From Lignipirellula cremea (GTDB lineage: Bacteria > Planctomycetota > Planctomycetia > Pirellulales > Pirellulaceae): a DNA stretch of 64,000 nt. Below the pieces are notes generated by a model. The model searched no databases. It was not told the origin of the DNA and saw only the letters and a program-made list of their open reading frames with translations. Positions within the stretch are counted from its first letter, which is position 1, and each line of letters begins with the position of its first letter. Made by a program: the position numbers and the translations under genes. Positions 8,789-18,228 of the stretch are shown piece by piece. Location of the stretch: contig NZ_CP036433.1 of NCBI RefSeq assembly GCF_007751035.1, positions 9,467,001 through 9,531,000 of the forward strand, in the 5' to 3' direction.

Positions 8789-9427
8789 CTAGTCGATGGG
8801 CCGCGGGACAACGTCTTCCAGGGGCATGGGCGCACCACCGTCGAGGGGCGTCGGAACAACCTCGGGAGACAAGCGAGAAATGGGCGGTTCGACGCCTTCT
8901 TCAAACTGCGCAAAAACGGCGTCGAAGATTTCGTTGGAGTACGGCAGACCCGGGTCAGCGCCCCAGGCGCCCGCTTCGGCCTGCTGCTGCTCAATGTGGA
9001 GATAATTGTAAGGGCGGAAATAATAGTAGGTCTTGGGCTCCGCCAGATACGCCATGTGGCCGGGCATATTGCACGAGGAACAGATCCAGGAAGGCTGACA
9101 TTTTCGTTTCCCCAGCCCCAGGAAACCGCCGCATCCGCCGCCATAGCAGCCGCAGCTCTGGCAGCCGCCGCAGCTTTGGCAACCGCCGCAGCTTTGATTT
9201 CCGCAACCCTGGAAACCGCAGCTGTGGCTGCCGTTGCAGCCGCAGCTGTTGCAGCCGCTAGCATCGCAATAGCTGGACTGCGAACATCCACACTGGGGAC
9301 GGTCCATGGCGCAGCAATCGGAACTGCCGCCGGCGCAAGAGCTATTCGACCAGCTCACGGTCGCAACCGGCGTGGGAGCGCCGTCCGCTGTAATCAATAA
9401 CAGCGAGAGCAAGAGAATTGTGTTCAT
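8789..9427 (-). CDS. Cys-rich secreted protein of unknown function
   Basis: 212 aa from ATG at 9427. The N-terminus is a short signal peptide (NTILLLSLLLITADGA). The next 100 residues are extremely rich in Cys, Gly and Ser, with CGGCQSC-type repeats and many CxxC pairs, then CQPSWICSSC. The C-terminal third is ordinary, with a YYYFRPYNYL segment and an acidic Pro-rich tail. The Cys pattern could bind metal or form a dense disulfide or extended surface structure; no known enzyme motif is visible. The gene is divergent from the pilus secretin gene, with 284 bases between them, so it may share regulation with the pilus locus. I do not recognise a named family. Confidence 0.7.
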   Translation of the reverse strand: MNTILLLSLLLITADGAPTPVATVSWSNSSCAGGSSDCCAMDRPQCGCSQSSYCDASGCNSCGCNGSHSCGFQGCGNQSCGGCQSCGGCQSCGCYGGGCGGFLGLGKRKCQPSWICSSCNMPGHMAYLAEPKTYYYFRPYNYLHIEQQQAEAGAWGADPGLPYSNEIFDAVFAQFEEGVEPPISRLSPEVVPTPLDGGAPMPLEDVVPRPID

Positions 9428-9711
9428 ATTAACGTGCCCTGAGGTCAAGGTTAATTGGGGGGGAACCATAACGATGGTCGGCGATTCGAAGTTGGGCACT
9501 TCAATAAAAGCGCCAATTCAGGGCGTGCTGCGCCGGTAATTCCGAATCTACCACTTTCAGCGGTCGTTCGGGCAGATTGACTAACGTGAATTATCAGCAC
9601 AGACCGAAAAACCCTTGAGGAAGCGAGTGCCATGGAGCATTCCAACGCAAAAGCGGTTTTTCAGGGATCAAGTGGCATTGGTCCAGTATTTACTCATTTG
9701 AGGGCAAACCT

Positions 9712-11337
9712 ATGCAACAGCGACTAATGCGATTCTTTGCATGCCAGGCGGCGTTATCCACGGCGCTGGCCGCTGGAATCGCCTGGGGGCAAGCAGGCGG
9801 CGACATTGCGTCGCGGCAGGATCTACGTTCCCTGGAAAACCCTGGCAGCGAGACACTTGACAAAGAGTCATCGCTGATCGACGAAGTATTGAATCCGGAG
9901 ATTATCTTTCGGGTCGATCCTTCCCGCTCCAAAATTGTTCGCACCAGGCTCCCCGTGGAGCGACTGGCGATCACCAACTCCGACATCGTCGAGGTGAACG
10001 AGTTCAGCCCGACCGAGTTCGAGATTATCGGACAGAAATCGGGTCAAACCACCCTGACCTTGTGGTTCAAACAGGCCGACGGCTCGCTGACGGTGTTGCG
10101 TTACCTGGTCAAGGTGGAAGCCAACGACACCGATCTGCTGCGCGAGGAAGCCGAATACGGCAAGCTGCAGATCCGCATCAACGAGCTGTTTCCCAACAGC
10201 CAGGTGCAGCTGATTCCGGTAGCCGACAAACTGATTATCCGCGGCCAGGCCCGCGACGCTGAAGAAGCGGCGCAGATCCTCGGCGTGGTCGGAGGCCAGT
10301 CGACCAACCAGCAGGGCGGCCTGCAGGTGCAATCGGTCAACCTGGGCCCCGTCGCCCGGCTGCCCGGCGCCCCGGACCTGCAGACGAGCTCGGTGATTAA
10401 CCTGCTGCGTGTGCCGGGCGAACAGCAGGTGATGCTAAAAGTACGCGTCGCCGAGTTGACCCGCACGGCCAAACGTAACATGTCGGTCGATTTTGACATC
10501 GTAAAAGACAACTTCGCCCTGTCGAGCATTTTGAGCGGCGGTATCGGCAACATCTCTGCCATTCTCGATGGCGGCGACGTGGCCCTGCTGATTCAAGCGT
10601 TCAGCAGCAACGGCATGGGAAAAATCCTGGCCGAGCCGAACCTGGTTACCATCAGCGGCAAACCGGCGACGTTCCTGGCGGGTGGTGAATTCGCCGTCCC
10701 CACGACGGTCGGCGTCAACGGCGTCGGCGCCGTGTCCACGACCTTCCGCGGCTTTGGTACGCAGTTGGCCTTTACCCCCACAGTCCTCGATAAAGACAAA
10801 ATTCGCCTGCAGGTGGCTCCTTCGTTCAGTTCGCTGAATCAGGCCAACGCGGTCGATGGTATCCCCGGCCTGAACACGCGAGCGGTCGTCACCACGGTCG
10901 ACCTCCGCGAAGGTCAGTGGCTGGCCATCGCTGGTTTGATTCAAGAGGAGCAAACCGGCAGCAAAAGTCGCATCCCTTACATTGGCGACATCCCGTTGCT
11001 GGGCGCCGCCTTTAGCAACCAGGCCACCTCCCGCAGCGAAACCGAGCTGATCGTACTGGTCAGCCCGGAACTGGTGCATCCGATGGAATACGAACAGGTT
11101 CCGCCGCTTCTGCCGGGTATGGAAGTGACCGATCCGACCAACAAAGAATTCTTCTTCCACCAGCAAATCGAAGGGCTGCCCTGGGAGCACCATCGCAGTA
11201 CGGTGTTTCCGCAGATCGCCCACCAGGTCTTCCACGCCAATCACGACGGCGCTCACGGCTATGTGGAAGGTCATCCGGTGGAAATCCAGCAAAGCGAAGA
11301 TTTCTATATCACGGGCCCGCATGGATTCTCGCGTTAA
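9712..11337 (+). CDS. Tad pilus secretin (RcpA/CpaC-like)
   Basis: 541 aa with a signal peptide (about 1-26). Residues about 60-130 form the pilus-assembly N-terminal domain (RVDPSRSKIVRTRLPVERLA to TLTLWF). A BON/short-domain region follows (about 135-190), and the secretin pore domain covers about 240-460, with the VPGEQQVMLKVRVAELTR strand and VDLREGQWLAIAGL near the gate. Secretins form the outer-membrane channel through which the pilus leaves. A His-rich tail of about 75 residues (FFFHQQIEGLPWEHHR and on) is not part of the usual family. It heads a + strand cluster with two lipoproteins and faces TadA/B/C genes on the other strand, which supports a Tad rather than a type II role. Confidence 0.93.
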   Translation: MQQRLMRFFACQAALSTALAAGIAWGQAGGDIASRQDLRSLENPGSETLDKESSLIDEVLNPEIIFRVDPSRSKIVRTRLPVERLAITNSDIVEVNEFSPTEFEIIGQKSGQTTLTLWFKQADGSLTVLRYLVKVEANDTDLLREEAEYGKLQIRINELFPNSQVQLIPVADKLIIRGQARDAEEAAQILGVVGGQSTNQQGGLQVQSVNLGPVARLPGAPDLQTSSVINLLRVPGEQQVMLKVRVAELTRTAKRNMSVDFDIVKDNFALSSILSGGIGNISAILDGGDVALLIQAFSSNGMGKILAEPNLVTISGKPATFLAGGEFAVPTTVGVNGVGAVSTTFRGFGTQLAFTPTVLDKDKIRLQVAPSFSSLNQANAVDGIPGLNTRAVVTTVDLREGQWLAIAGLIQEEQTGSKSRIPYIGDIPLLGAAFSNQATSRSETELIVLVSPELVHPMEYEQVPPLLPGMEVTDPTNKEFFFHQQIEGLPWEHHRSTVFPQIAHQVFHANHDGAHGYVEGHPVEIQQSEDFYITGPHGFSR

Positions 11338-11443
11338 GTTCGTATCTCATTCCCGCGAGTACGTCCTGCGAAAACCTGTGCAGACCTTTGCCTTGCTCCC
11401 GCCTGAATACCTTCCCATACAAGTGATACCAAGGATTTGACCC

Positions 11444-12046
11444 ATGAAAAAATATTGGAAACGCTGTCTGCAGTGGGGGCTTCCCGCTGCACTCTGCCTG
11501 GCCCCTTTGGGATGCCAGCACGGTCATGGCTCCTTCATGCGGCCGCTGGCTCCCGCCCCGGCCCCGTTAGGTTCGGTCATCGACCAGATCAACATGACCC
11601 AGGAAACGAATGCCGAGATGTCCAAATTCGTGATTTACGCCCACGAGTTTGAATTGAACGACAACGGCGTCGGCAGCTGGAAATTGAACGAGTACGGACA
11701 GGACCACGTCAAACGGATCGCCGCCAACCTGAACAAAGGCGACGACTTCCTGGTCATTGTCGAACGCAGCCAGACCAGCATCAAACCGGGCACCGTTTAT
11801 GAGCTGCCCGTGCATTTCAATGAAGATCTCGACCGGAAACGACGCCAGGTGATTGTCGCTTCGATGATTGCCCTGGGCGTCCCCGGCGCAGCGGACCGAG
11901 TCGTGGTCGCTCCGGCTTTTGCGGAAGGCCTCAACGCAGGCGAAGCAGCTGCGGCAAACGCCCGCGGATCGCAAGGCTTCGGCGGCGGCTATGGCGGCTT
12001 CGGCGGTGGCTTCGGTGGCGGCGGCTTCGGCGGCGGCTTTAACTAG
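11444..12046 (+). CDS. Gly-rich lipoprotein, possible CpaD-like Tad pilus component
   Basis: 200 aa. It has a lipoprotein signal with a lipobox around PLGC (Cys at about 25), a conserved-looking middle with ELNDNGVGSWKLNEYGQDHVKRIA and a VIVERSQTSIKPG strand, and a tail of about 35 residues that is nearly all Gly, Phe and Tyr. CpaD proteins are small lipoproteins encoded beside the secretin that help its assembly. Position and size fit that role, while similarity in the middle is only suggestive. It follows the secretin by 106 bases and precedes the TPR lipoprotein by 48, so all three probably form one transcript. Confidence 0.65.
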   Translation: MKKYWKRCLQWGLPAALCLAPLGCQHGHGSFMRPLAPAPAPLGSVIDQINMTQETNAEMSKFVIYAHEFELNDNGVGSWKLNEYGQDHVKRIAANLNKGDDFLVIVERSQTSIKPGTVYELPVHFNEDLDRKRRQVIVASMIALGVPGAADRVVVAPAFAEGLNAGEAAAANARGSQGFGGGYGGFGGGFGGGGFGGGFN

Positions 12047-12094
12047 CCTGCAGGCCGTTCTTCGCAAAACCATATTTCCAGAAGAGTTTTGACA

Positions 12095-13576
12095 ATGAAA
12101 ACCAACCGTTTGGGTACCTTGGCCGTGCTTGTGCTGTCCGCTTCGGTGGGCTGCACGATGCCTGGCGCCAAATTACCTTCGCTGCCGCAGGTGGGAGCCA
12201 GCCGCCAGGCGAAGTCTCCCCAGTTCGAGCAGGAAATGAGCCTGGCCAGGCTCGCCGAGCGTCACGGACAATCGGAGCAAGCGACGCCCATCTATAACCA
12301 GGTGATCGAGCACAGCCCCGATAACCATGTCGCCCATCATCGCCTCGGCGTGATGGCGGCCAAACAGGGCGAACTCGATACGGCCATGACGCATCTGCTC
12401 ACAGCCGAAAAACTGAGCGAACCGACCGCCGACCTGCTGTCGGACATCGGCTACACGGCTTACCTCCAGCACAACTACACGCTGGCGGAACAAAAGCTGA
12501 CCGAGTCGATCAAATTGAATCCGAACAATAAAGCTGCTCGGATTAACCTGGGGCTGGCTCTGGCCTTCCAGAATAAAACCGAACAGGCCTTCCACCAGTT
12601 TCGCGCCGCCGGCAGCGAAGCGGAAGCCTACTCCAATCTGGCCTACGCCCAGTCCAAAATGGGCGATCTGCAGCACGCCGAAGGGAACTTCCATCGGGCC
12701 CTGCAGCTCGATAACCAGCTCCTGCCGGCAGCCGAAGGGTTGATTCAAGTTGCGGCCAAAACCCGCGCCATGAATCGCCACAAAGGCCAGATGCACCGGG
12801 CCCAACAGGCTGAGCAAATCGTCGTTCTGGACCAGCAACCCGCTGCCGTTCAGGCTCCTGCCGCCCAGCCCCAGCCCCAGCCCCAGGCTCCGGTCGCGGT
12901 AGCTCAGGCTCCGGTCGCTGTAGCTCAGGCTCCGGTCGCGGTCGCTCAGGCTCCGGTCGCTGTAGCTCAGGCTCCGGTCGCTGTAGCTCAGGCTCCGGTC
13001 GCTGTAGCTCAGGCTCCGGTCGCGGTGGCTCAGGCCGCCCCGCCCCAGGTTCCTGTGGAAGTCGCGTTACCCCAGGCGCCTGTCAAGCAGGCTCCCATCC
13101 AGGTTGCAACGACCGAAGCGGAAAAGCTGGGAAGCTTCGCCACGGTGAAACCGGTTGGCTTTGAGCAATCGGACAAGGGGCTGACCGACAAAAAGCCGTT
13201 TGACGATTACGACAGCGAAGCAGAATCGGGAGCCGACGCACTGCTGCTGGCAGACGTGATAGTGCAACCGGCGCCGCAGCAGAGCCTGCCGGAAGCCCGA
13301 CCCGCCAAACCGGCAGGTGCGGTGGAAGTTCCGGCGCAGAAGGTGGCGTTTCGCACGCCCGTGACGAACTCCGCCCCGGCGGTGAATCGTGTCCCCGAAG
13401 CCGCAGTGCTGGCGAGTCCTTTTTCGGAACCGGCCATCAACCGGGTTGAGCCCTTCAAGGCTTATGAACCGGCGATGCCCGCCACCACGTTCGAACCGTA
13501 CGGCTCGCCCGCGGTCTGGACAAACAACGACACGATCGAGGCAACCAAACCCTCGAAAGCGTTCATCGGCGGTTAA
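12095..13576 (+). CDS. TPR-repeat lipoprotein, TadD-like
   Basis: 493 aa from the ATG at 12095; a TTG two codons earlier is possible. The lipobox is around ASVGC. Residues about 40-240 hold several tetratricopeptide repeats (for example PIYNQVIEHSPDNHVAHHRLG and the following units), the fold of TadD/PilF pilotins that aid secretin or pilus assembly. A low-complexity Pro/Val/Ala/Gln region then contains seven perfect-length copies of a 7-residue unit (APVAVAQ), and the rest is Pro/Ala-rich and probably disordered. It is the last gene of the + strand pilus cluster and is convergent with tadC. Confidence 0.8.
   Translation: MKTNRLGTLAVLVLSASVGCTMPGAKLPSLPQVGASRQAKSPQFEQEMSLARLAERHGQSEQATPIYNQVIEHSPDNHVAHHRLGVMAAKQGELDTAMTHLLTAEKLSEPTADLLSDIGYTAYLQHNYTLAEQKLTESIKLNPNNKAARINLGLALAFQNKTEQAFHQFRAAGSEAEAYSNLAYAQSKMGDLQHAEGNFHRALQLDNQLLPAAEGLIQVAAKTRAMNRHKGQMHRAQQAEQIVVLDQQPAAVQAPAAQPQPQPQAPVAVAQAPVAVAQAPVAVAQAPVAVAQAPVAVAQAPVAVAQAPVAVAQAAPPQVPVEVALPQAPVKQAPIQVATTEAEKLGSFATVKPVGFEQSDKGLTDKKPFDDYDSEAESGADALLLADVIVQPAPQQSLPEARPAKPAGAVEVPAQKVAFRTPVTNSAPAVNRVPEAAVLASPFSEPAINRVEPFKAYEPAMPATTFEPYGSPAVWTNNDTIEATKPSKAFIGG
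12884..13030 (+). repeat. 21-bp minisatellite, seven in-frame copies
   Basis: The unit CAGGCTCCGGTCGCGGTAGCT starts at 12884, 12905, 12926, 12947, 12968, 12989 and 13010. Differences are third-position or nearly silent (GCG/GCT, GTA/GTC/GTG), so the peptide repeat is kept while the DNA drifts slightly. Confidence 0.95.
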
Positions 13577-13600
13577 ATCCGGCTCAGCCAATCAGGCCGA

Positions 13601-13616
13601 CCAGGGACAGCCCTGG
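13601..13616. terminator. Hairpin between convergent tadD-like and tadC genes
   Basis: CCAGGG-ACAG-CCCTGG lies 25 bases after the TPR gene stop and 32 bases after the tadC stop. It could terminate both transcripts, but there is no T-run on either side. Confidence 0.35.
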
Positions 13617-13647
13617 CGGCCTGTCCTGGCAGATGCCTTCCCTGGCA

Positions 13648-14604
13648 CTATCTTGACGGCAGATTGTCGAGGCTAGAGGCATCCGGCGTTTGCATGAACA
13701 TGCCGTTGGTCTTGTTCTCTTTCACAAAAAAGTTTCGCATCTCCAGAATACCCGGGCCCAGCAGCAACACATAAATCGGCGGCGTCAAACAGAGCACAAT
13801 CGGGAAGAGAATTTTTACCGACGCTTTGTTCCCGCGTTCTTCCGCCCGCTGACGACGCGTCCGACGCACCCCGTCGGAAAAATCTCTCAGGGCGCCGGCC
13901 ACGTTTCCCCCCAGCCGGTCCGCATGCTGCACCATCGAAGCCAGGGCAATTACGTCGGGGGCATCGATCCGTTTGGCAAACTCCCGCAACGCTTGCTGCA
14001 GGGATCCCGCTTCGGTCTGGTGATCCACAATCGCCAGCTCACAGGCCAGGTCCGGGTGGGTGGTTTTCAATTCCGCGCTCACGCGCTCCACCGCTCGACG
14101 CAGCGGAAGACCGCCAGTCACCATCATATTGATCATGTCGAGCGCGTCGGGCAACGCGTATTCGATCCGGCTGCAGCGACCCGTGGCCAGGGCGCTTAAG
14201 GTCAACTTGGGCAACGTGAAAATGATCAACAACACCACGGCGCCAAAAATGGCGAACTGGGTTGAAAAATTCTCGCCGGGCTGCGTCGTCAACACGATGG
14301 CTGCCGCGATGAAAATCACCCAGCCGGTCGCCGCCGCATTCCGCATCCCCAGAAACTCGGCCAGCGCTTTGCGGTGATGATAACCGGCCCGCGTGAGATC
14401 CGCCTGCAGGCTATCCCGCTTGGACTGCGTCACCGGGAGCACGCCCGCAAAGGCTTCGGTAATGCCGCCCAGCACCAGCGGGCGTTTGCTACCGATCGCT
14501 GCCTCGGTATCGTTCCGGCCGATCCCAAAAACCAGTCGGCCCAGGATGAACAACAACAAAAAGATGGAAAAAAAGGCGCCGGCCGTGAGCACTGCGACAT
14601 ACAT
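13648..14604 (-). CDS. tadC: Tad pilus inner-membrane platform protein TadC
   Basis: 318 aa. The start is the ATG at 14604, preceded by AGGGGAAGG at good spacing. Hydrophobic N-terminus, a second membrane region at about 85-125, the T2SSF-type cytoplasmic domain (DALDMINMMVTGGLPLRRAVERV to RLGGNVAGALRDFSDGVR) and two C-terminal membrane helices. TadB and TadC together form the platform on which the ATPase TadA works. It is the last gene of the - strand operon, 29 bases after tadB. Confidence 0.92.
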   Translation of the reverse strand: MYVAVLTAGAFFSIFLLLFILGRLVFGIGRNDTEAAIGSKRPLVLGGITEAFAGVLPVTQSKRDSLQADLTRAGYHHRKALAEFLGMRNAAATGWVIFIAAAIVLTTQPGENFSTQFAIFGAVVLLIIFTLPKLTLSALATGRCSRIEYALPDALDMINMMVTGGLPLRRAVERVSAELKTTHPDLACELAIVDHQTEAGSLQQALREFAKRIDAPDVIALASMVQHADRLGGNVAGALRDFSDGVRRTRRQRAEERGNKASVKILFPIVLCLTPPIYVLLLGPGILEMRNFFVKENKTNGMFMQTPDASSLDNLPSR

Positions 14605-14633
14605 AAAGCAACCTTCCCCTAACAAGGGAATTC

Positions 14634-15557
14634 TTAATAATCAGATTTGACCAGGTGGGAAACCCAGGCGATGCCGATCAACTGGGAAATGACAGCCAGC
14701 AGGATCGCCCAGCGACCAATCGGATCCCCCCACAGCCCTTTGCCGTATTCGGGCTGCACCAGAAACAGATAGGCAAACAGAATCGGGCCCAGGGCGGAAA
14801 TCACCACCACGCTGAACCGACCAGAACTGGTGATGCTGCGCAACTGACGGTGGTATTCCATCCGGTCGCGAATCACGGCCGCCAGGCGTTCCAGCACGGT
14901 CGGCAAGCTGCCGCCCGTTTCCCGGTGCAAGGTCATGCTGTTCGCAAAAATGCGGATATCCAGCAGACCGATCCGGCGGCTAAAGGCCCGCATCGCAGCG
15001 CTGACGGACAGTCCCAGTTCCAGCTGCTTCGCCGTGCGGCGAAACTCCGTCGAAACCGGAGCTTTGGTCGCGTCGGCCGTCAATTCGATCGCTTGCTCCA
15101 GGCTTTCTCCCGCCCGCACGGCCCGGGCCAGAATATCCAGCGCCCCTGGGAATTGTTCCTGGATCGCCTTCAGACGTTTCGCCTTGGCCCAGTTCAAGTA
15201 GCCGAACAATCCGGCGCCGCCCAGAATGACGCCTGCACTCGCGGCCAAAGGATCATCCGACCAGACAAAAATCACACTGCCCAAACCAAGGGACAACAGC
15301 AGCCACAGCAACAACGCCGAGGTCATGCTGAGCTCCACGCCCGACAGGTACAGTGTGCGCTCAAACCACAGGTCAAACCTGGCGATCAGCCCCTGGTCGC
15401 TGTCGGCCGGATCGGCCGGGATGCGCCGCACCAGATCGCGCAGCGAGGGCGTCTTTTCCTGACGAGAAGAAAACAGATCGCGGGCGGCCAGCGTGACGGC
15501 CCCGACCGCAGCGGCAACGCCACAATAGGTCACCAAAGCCAGTTGACTCGTATCCAT
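14634..15557 (-). CDS. tadB: Tad pilus inner-membrane platform protein TadB
   Basis: 307 aa from the ATG at 15557, one base after the tadA stop codon, so the two are translationally coupled. One N-terminal membrane helix, two helices near 85-125, a type II secretion F domain (QFPGALDILARAVRAGESLEQAI, then the RTAKQLELGLSVSAAMRAF and ETGGSLPTVLERLAAVIRDR segments), and two closing helices. It is the partner of TadC in the pilus platform. Confidence 0.93.
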   Translation of the reverse strand: MDTSQLALVTYCGVAAAVGAVTLAARDLFSSRQEKTPSLRDLVRRIPADPADSDQGLIARFDLWFERTLYLSGVELSMTSALLLWLLLSLGLGSVIFVWSDDPLAASAGVILGGAGLFGYLNWAKAKRLKAIQEQFPGALDILARAVRAGESLEQAIELTADATKAPVSTEFRRTAKQLELGLSVSAAMRAFSRRIGLLDIRIFANSMTLHRETGGSLPTVLERLAAVIRDRMEYHRQLRSITSSGRFSVVVISALGPILFAYLFLVQPEYGKGLWGDPIGRWAILLAVISQLIGIAWVSHLVKSDY

Positions 15558-15558
15558 G

Positions 15559-16872
15559 TTACTCTCCCTCCAACCGGGTAAAGAGCGACGTATTAATCTC
15601 CACGCCCGCGTCGGCAAAACGTTCCAGGCACCGCGGCGTATAGCCGGTCGCATAGAACTCGCCCCGTGCGGCGCCCTGCTCATCCAGCCCTTGCTGGCGG
15701 AAGCGGAACACATCTTCCAGCACGTATCCGTCGGCTGTCGAAGAGACGATCTCGGCGATCCGCGTAATCCGCCGCACGCCGCCTTTGAGCCGCGCCACAT
15801 GCACGACCAGGCCGATGCCGGCCGCCACGTAATTTCGCACCACGTTCACCGGCAGTTCAAAGCCGCTCATGGCGACCATCATTTCCAGGCGAGCCAGAGC
15901 ATCGCGAGCGTCGTTCGCGTGGATTGTCGTCAGCGAACCTTCGTGACCCGTGTTCATCGCCTGGAGCATGTCGAGCGCTTCGGGCCCACGGACTTCGCCG
16001 ACAATGATCCGGTCGGGACGCATACGCAGACTGTTTTTCACCAGATCACGCTGGGTAAACTCGCCCGTCCCTTCGCTATTGGCGGGCCGCGTTTCCATCC
16101 GCACCACATGCGGGTTCTGCAGCAGCAGTTCGGCCGAGTCTTCGATCGTCACAATGCGCTCGTCATCGGGAATGGCCCCCGACAAGGCGTTCAGCAGCGT
16201 GGTTTTCCCGGCGCCCGTTCCCCCGGAGATCATAAACGACACCCGGGCGGCCACGGCCGCTTCCAGGAACGCCGACATGGCGGACGACAGCGACTGCCCT
16301 TCCAGCAATTCGTCAAGGTGCAGGCGGTCTTTCGCGAAACGGCGAATTGAGAGCTTCGGCCCGTCCAGCGCCAGCGGCGGAATCACCGCGTTCACACGCG
16401 AACCATCGGGCAGTCGGGCGTCGACCAGCGGGCTGACTTCGTCGACCCGCCGACTAATTCGGGCGACAATCCGCTGGATAATCCGCATCACATGGTCGTC
16501 GTCGGCAAACACCACGTCGGACTTTTCCATCCGGCCGCGGCGTTCTACATAAACCTCCTGGGCGCCATTCACCAGAATATCACTAATGGTCGGATCGGCC
16601 ATCAACGCTTCCAGCGGCCCCAGGCCAAACACCTCGTTGTCGATGTCGGTATAAAGTCGTTCCAACTGGTCCGGCGTGAGTTTCAGCCGACGCGCTTTGA
16701 TCACGTCGCCGGTCAGCTCCCGGACTTCGGCCCGCATCTGGTCGCCGTGGATCTGGCCCACCGCGGCCAGGTCCAGCGACTCTACCAGCTCGGTATGGAT
16801 GGCGGTCTTGAGCGCCTGGTATTCTGTTTCAGCTACCTGAGCCGGCGTCGACTGGCGGGCATTTCGAATCAT
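15559..16872 (-). CDS. tadA: Tad pilus assembly ATPase TadA/CpaF
   Basis: 437 aa. It powers pilin polymerisation and probably also retraction in Tad systems. Walker A is GGTGAGKT with K223. Other landmarks are the Asp box TIEDSAEL, the Walker [10 protein letters not shown] and the His box [14 protein letters not shown], all in the family order. The N-terminal domain has the usual [19 protein letters not shown] segment. The ATG at 16872 begins directly before the helical N-terminus. It is the first gene of the tadA-tadB-tadC unit, preceded by a 270-base gap that contains a repeat copy and a perfect TTGACA (- strand, 17093-17098) with no good -10. Confidence 0.96.
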   Translation of the reverse strand: MIRNARQSTPAQVAETEYQALKTAIHTELVESLDLAAVGQIHGDQMRAEVRELTGDVIKARRLKLTPDQLERLYTDIDNEVFGLGPLEALMADPTISDILVNGAQEVYVERRGRMEKSDVVFADDDHVMRIIQRIVARISRRVDEVSPLVDARLPDGSRVNAVIPPLALDGPKLSIRRFAKDRLHLDELLEGQSLSSAMSAFLEAAVAARVSFMISGGTGAGKTTLLNALSGAIPDDERIVTIEDSAELLLQNPHVVRMETRPANSEGTGEFTQRDLVKNSLRMRPDRIIVGEVRGPEALDMLQAMNTGHEGSLTTIHANDARDALARLEMMVAMSGFELPVNVVRNYVAAGIGLVVHVARLKGGVRRITRIAEIVSSTADGYVLEDVFRFRQQGLDEQGAARGEFYATGYTPRCLERFADAGVEINTSLFTRLEGE

Positions 16873-16988
16873 CGGAAGTTCTCGGGCGGTGTTCCTTCAG
16901 GCCTTGGGGCAGGCGAAGGATAAGGATTCAAGAGAAGAAGACGGTAACCCGCGTGTTCGGCAAGGCCGGGCGGTTTGCCCGGCGGAGC

Positions 16989-17043
16989 GTCGCCTTTCGC
17001 TCGGCGAAAAAAGTGCGACTGCTTTCGCAGTGCGAAAGACGAC
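16989..17043. repeat. Dispersed palindromic repeat, degenerate copy
   Basis: GTCGCCTTTCGCTCGG, a central AAAAAAGTGCGACTG, then a CTTTCGC-AGT-GCGAAAG hairpin followed by ACGAC. The layout and wording resemble the copies at 6201 and 55838. It lies between tadA and cpaB. Confidence 0.5.
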
Positions 17044-17142
17044 TCTTCCTGGTCTGTAGCTTCCTTTAACATCCTGCTTTCGAGCACTCGCCTGTCAAGG
17101 AGTTTCTACCTCCAAGCCAGGCGTGATCCAGGCCTGCCCGGC

Positions 17143-18174
17143 CTAGCGTACGGGATAGAACGGCTGCGAAGGCTGGTATCCCGGGTTACCGTTAAGCGGC
17201 TGGCGATAGTACTGGATCGGCGGCTGGACCGGCGGCAACGGCGTGGTCGCCGGGTACTCGGTCGGAATCGCATAACGGTACATGTCGTTGTCAAAGTTGG
17301 GCCGCTGACGCTGCTGCCGATCGGAATCATCCGACAAGGCGACGACGGGCGGGCTCACCCGTTCCTGGCGACGGAAGTCGACCTGCGACATCTGGCGTCC
17401 GCGGTAAACTTCGATCCGGTGCCGGCGCGAAGGCGGCAGGCTTAAAATTTCGTCGAGTGTTTTCGGAGCCAGCGAAGCCAGCGTGGTTTCGTCGTCCGGG
17501 TTTCGCAGCACCAGCGACAGCGTGCCGCGGCCCGTCACCACCGGCAGGCGGGTCGCGTCTTCGGCGCTAACGGCGAGCGTGACTTTCACATCGGTATCGT
17601 CATCACCATGGGCTCCGGCGAACGTGTGTTCGTTGAGGGCCAGCACTTTCACCCGTTCCAGCAGCGTGATGGTCGTTTCGGGCAGGTCCCACTCTTCCTT
17701 CTCATCGGCGCGGAACAGGACATCAACATACGTTCCCGGTCGAGCAAACCCGGCGACGGCTGCATCGACTTCGACCGGAACGGTCACCGCCCGCTGCCCC
17801 GGTTCCAGCATTTCGCCAATATCCGGGCCGGTGCCTTCAGGATAAAAGTCGGCGGAAGTAAAAGTGCTCCCCTGGGCATGGTCCTGTTTCAGCACCCTGC
17901 CAATGATCTGCTGGGGACTGGACATGAAGCCGCCAGTCAATCCGGCGTCTTTCATTTGCTGGGGCGTCATCTGCATCAGCACCACATCTCCCAGGGTGAC
18001 CTCGCGACCTTTGAGCAGGTTCGCACTGGCCCGCGGCACCACCACCGGCTTGGCCGCGGGGGCCGCCACCTGCCGCTGCACGGCAAGCTGGGATTTTACA
18101 ATGAAGGCGCCCAGCAGTCCAAACAGGACCGCCATGATCGCCAGCAGCAAAGTGCCTGGGCTCAGTCTTGACAT
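17143..18174 (-). CDS. cpaB: Tad pilus periplasmic/inner-membrane protein CpaB/RcpC
   Basis: 343 aa. N-terminal membrane helix (TLLLAIMAVLFGLLGAFIV), a SAF domain at about 45-110 with the ASANLLKGREVTLGDV motif, and an RcpC-type domain around 115-215 (EPGQRAVTVPVEVDAAVAG, FARPGTYVDVLF). The C-terminus is a Pro/Gln/Tyr-rich tail of about 70 residues that is longer than usual and probably disordered. CpaB links the secretin to the inner-membrane platform. It lies 54 bases after the prepilin peptidase gene and before the tadA unit. Confidence 0.93.
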   Translation of the reverse strand: MSRLSPGTLLLAIMAVLFGLLGAFIVKSQLAVQRQVAAPAAKPVVVPRASANLLKGREVTLGDVVLMQMTPQQMKDAGLTGGFMSSPQQIIGRVLKQDHAQGSTFTSADFYPEGTGPDIGEMLEPGQRAVTVPVEVDAAVAGFARPGTYVDVLFRADEKEEWDLPETTITLLERVKVLALNEHTFAGAHGDDDTDVKVTLAVSAEDATRLPVVTGRGTLSLVLRNPDDETTLASLAPKTLDEILSLPPSRRHRIEVYRGRQMSQVDFRRQERVSPPVVALSDDSDRQQRQRPNFDNDMYRYAIPTEYPATTPLPPVQPPIQYYRQPLNGNPGYQPSQPFYPVR

Positions 18175-18228
18175 CTTTCTTACCCTTTTCGATCCAGCTT
18201 ATAGAACTGTATTTGCTTGCGAGACGCC

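Noticed and set aside
12884-13030. Possible CRISPR array
   Set aside because: The units are contiguous, in frame and without spacers; it is a coding minisatellite.
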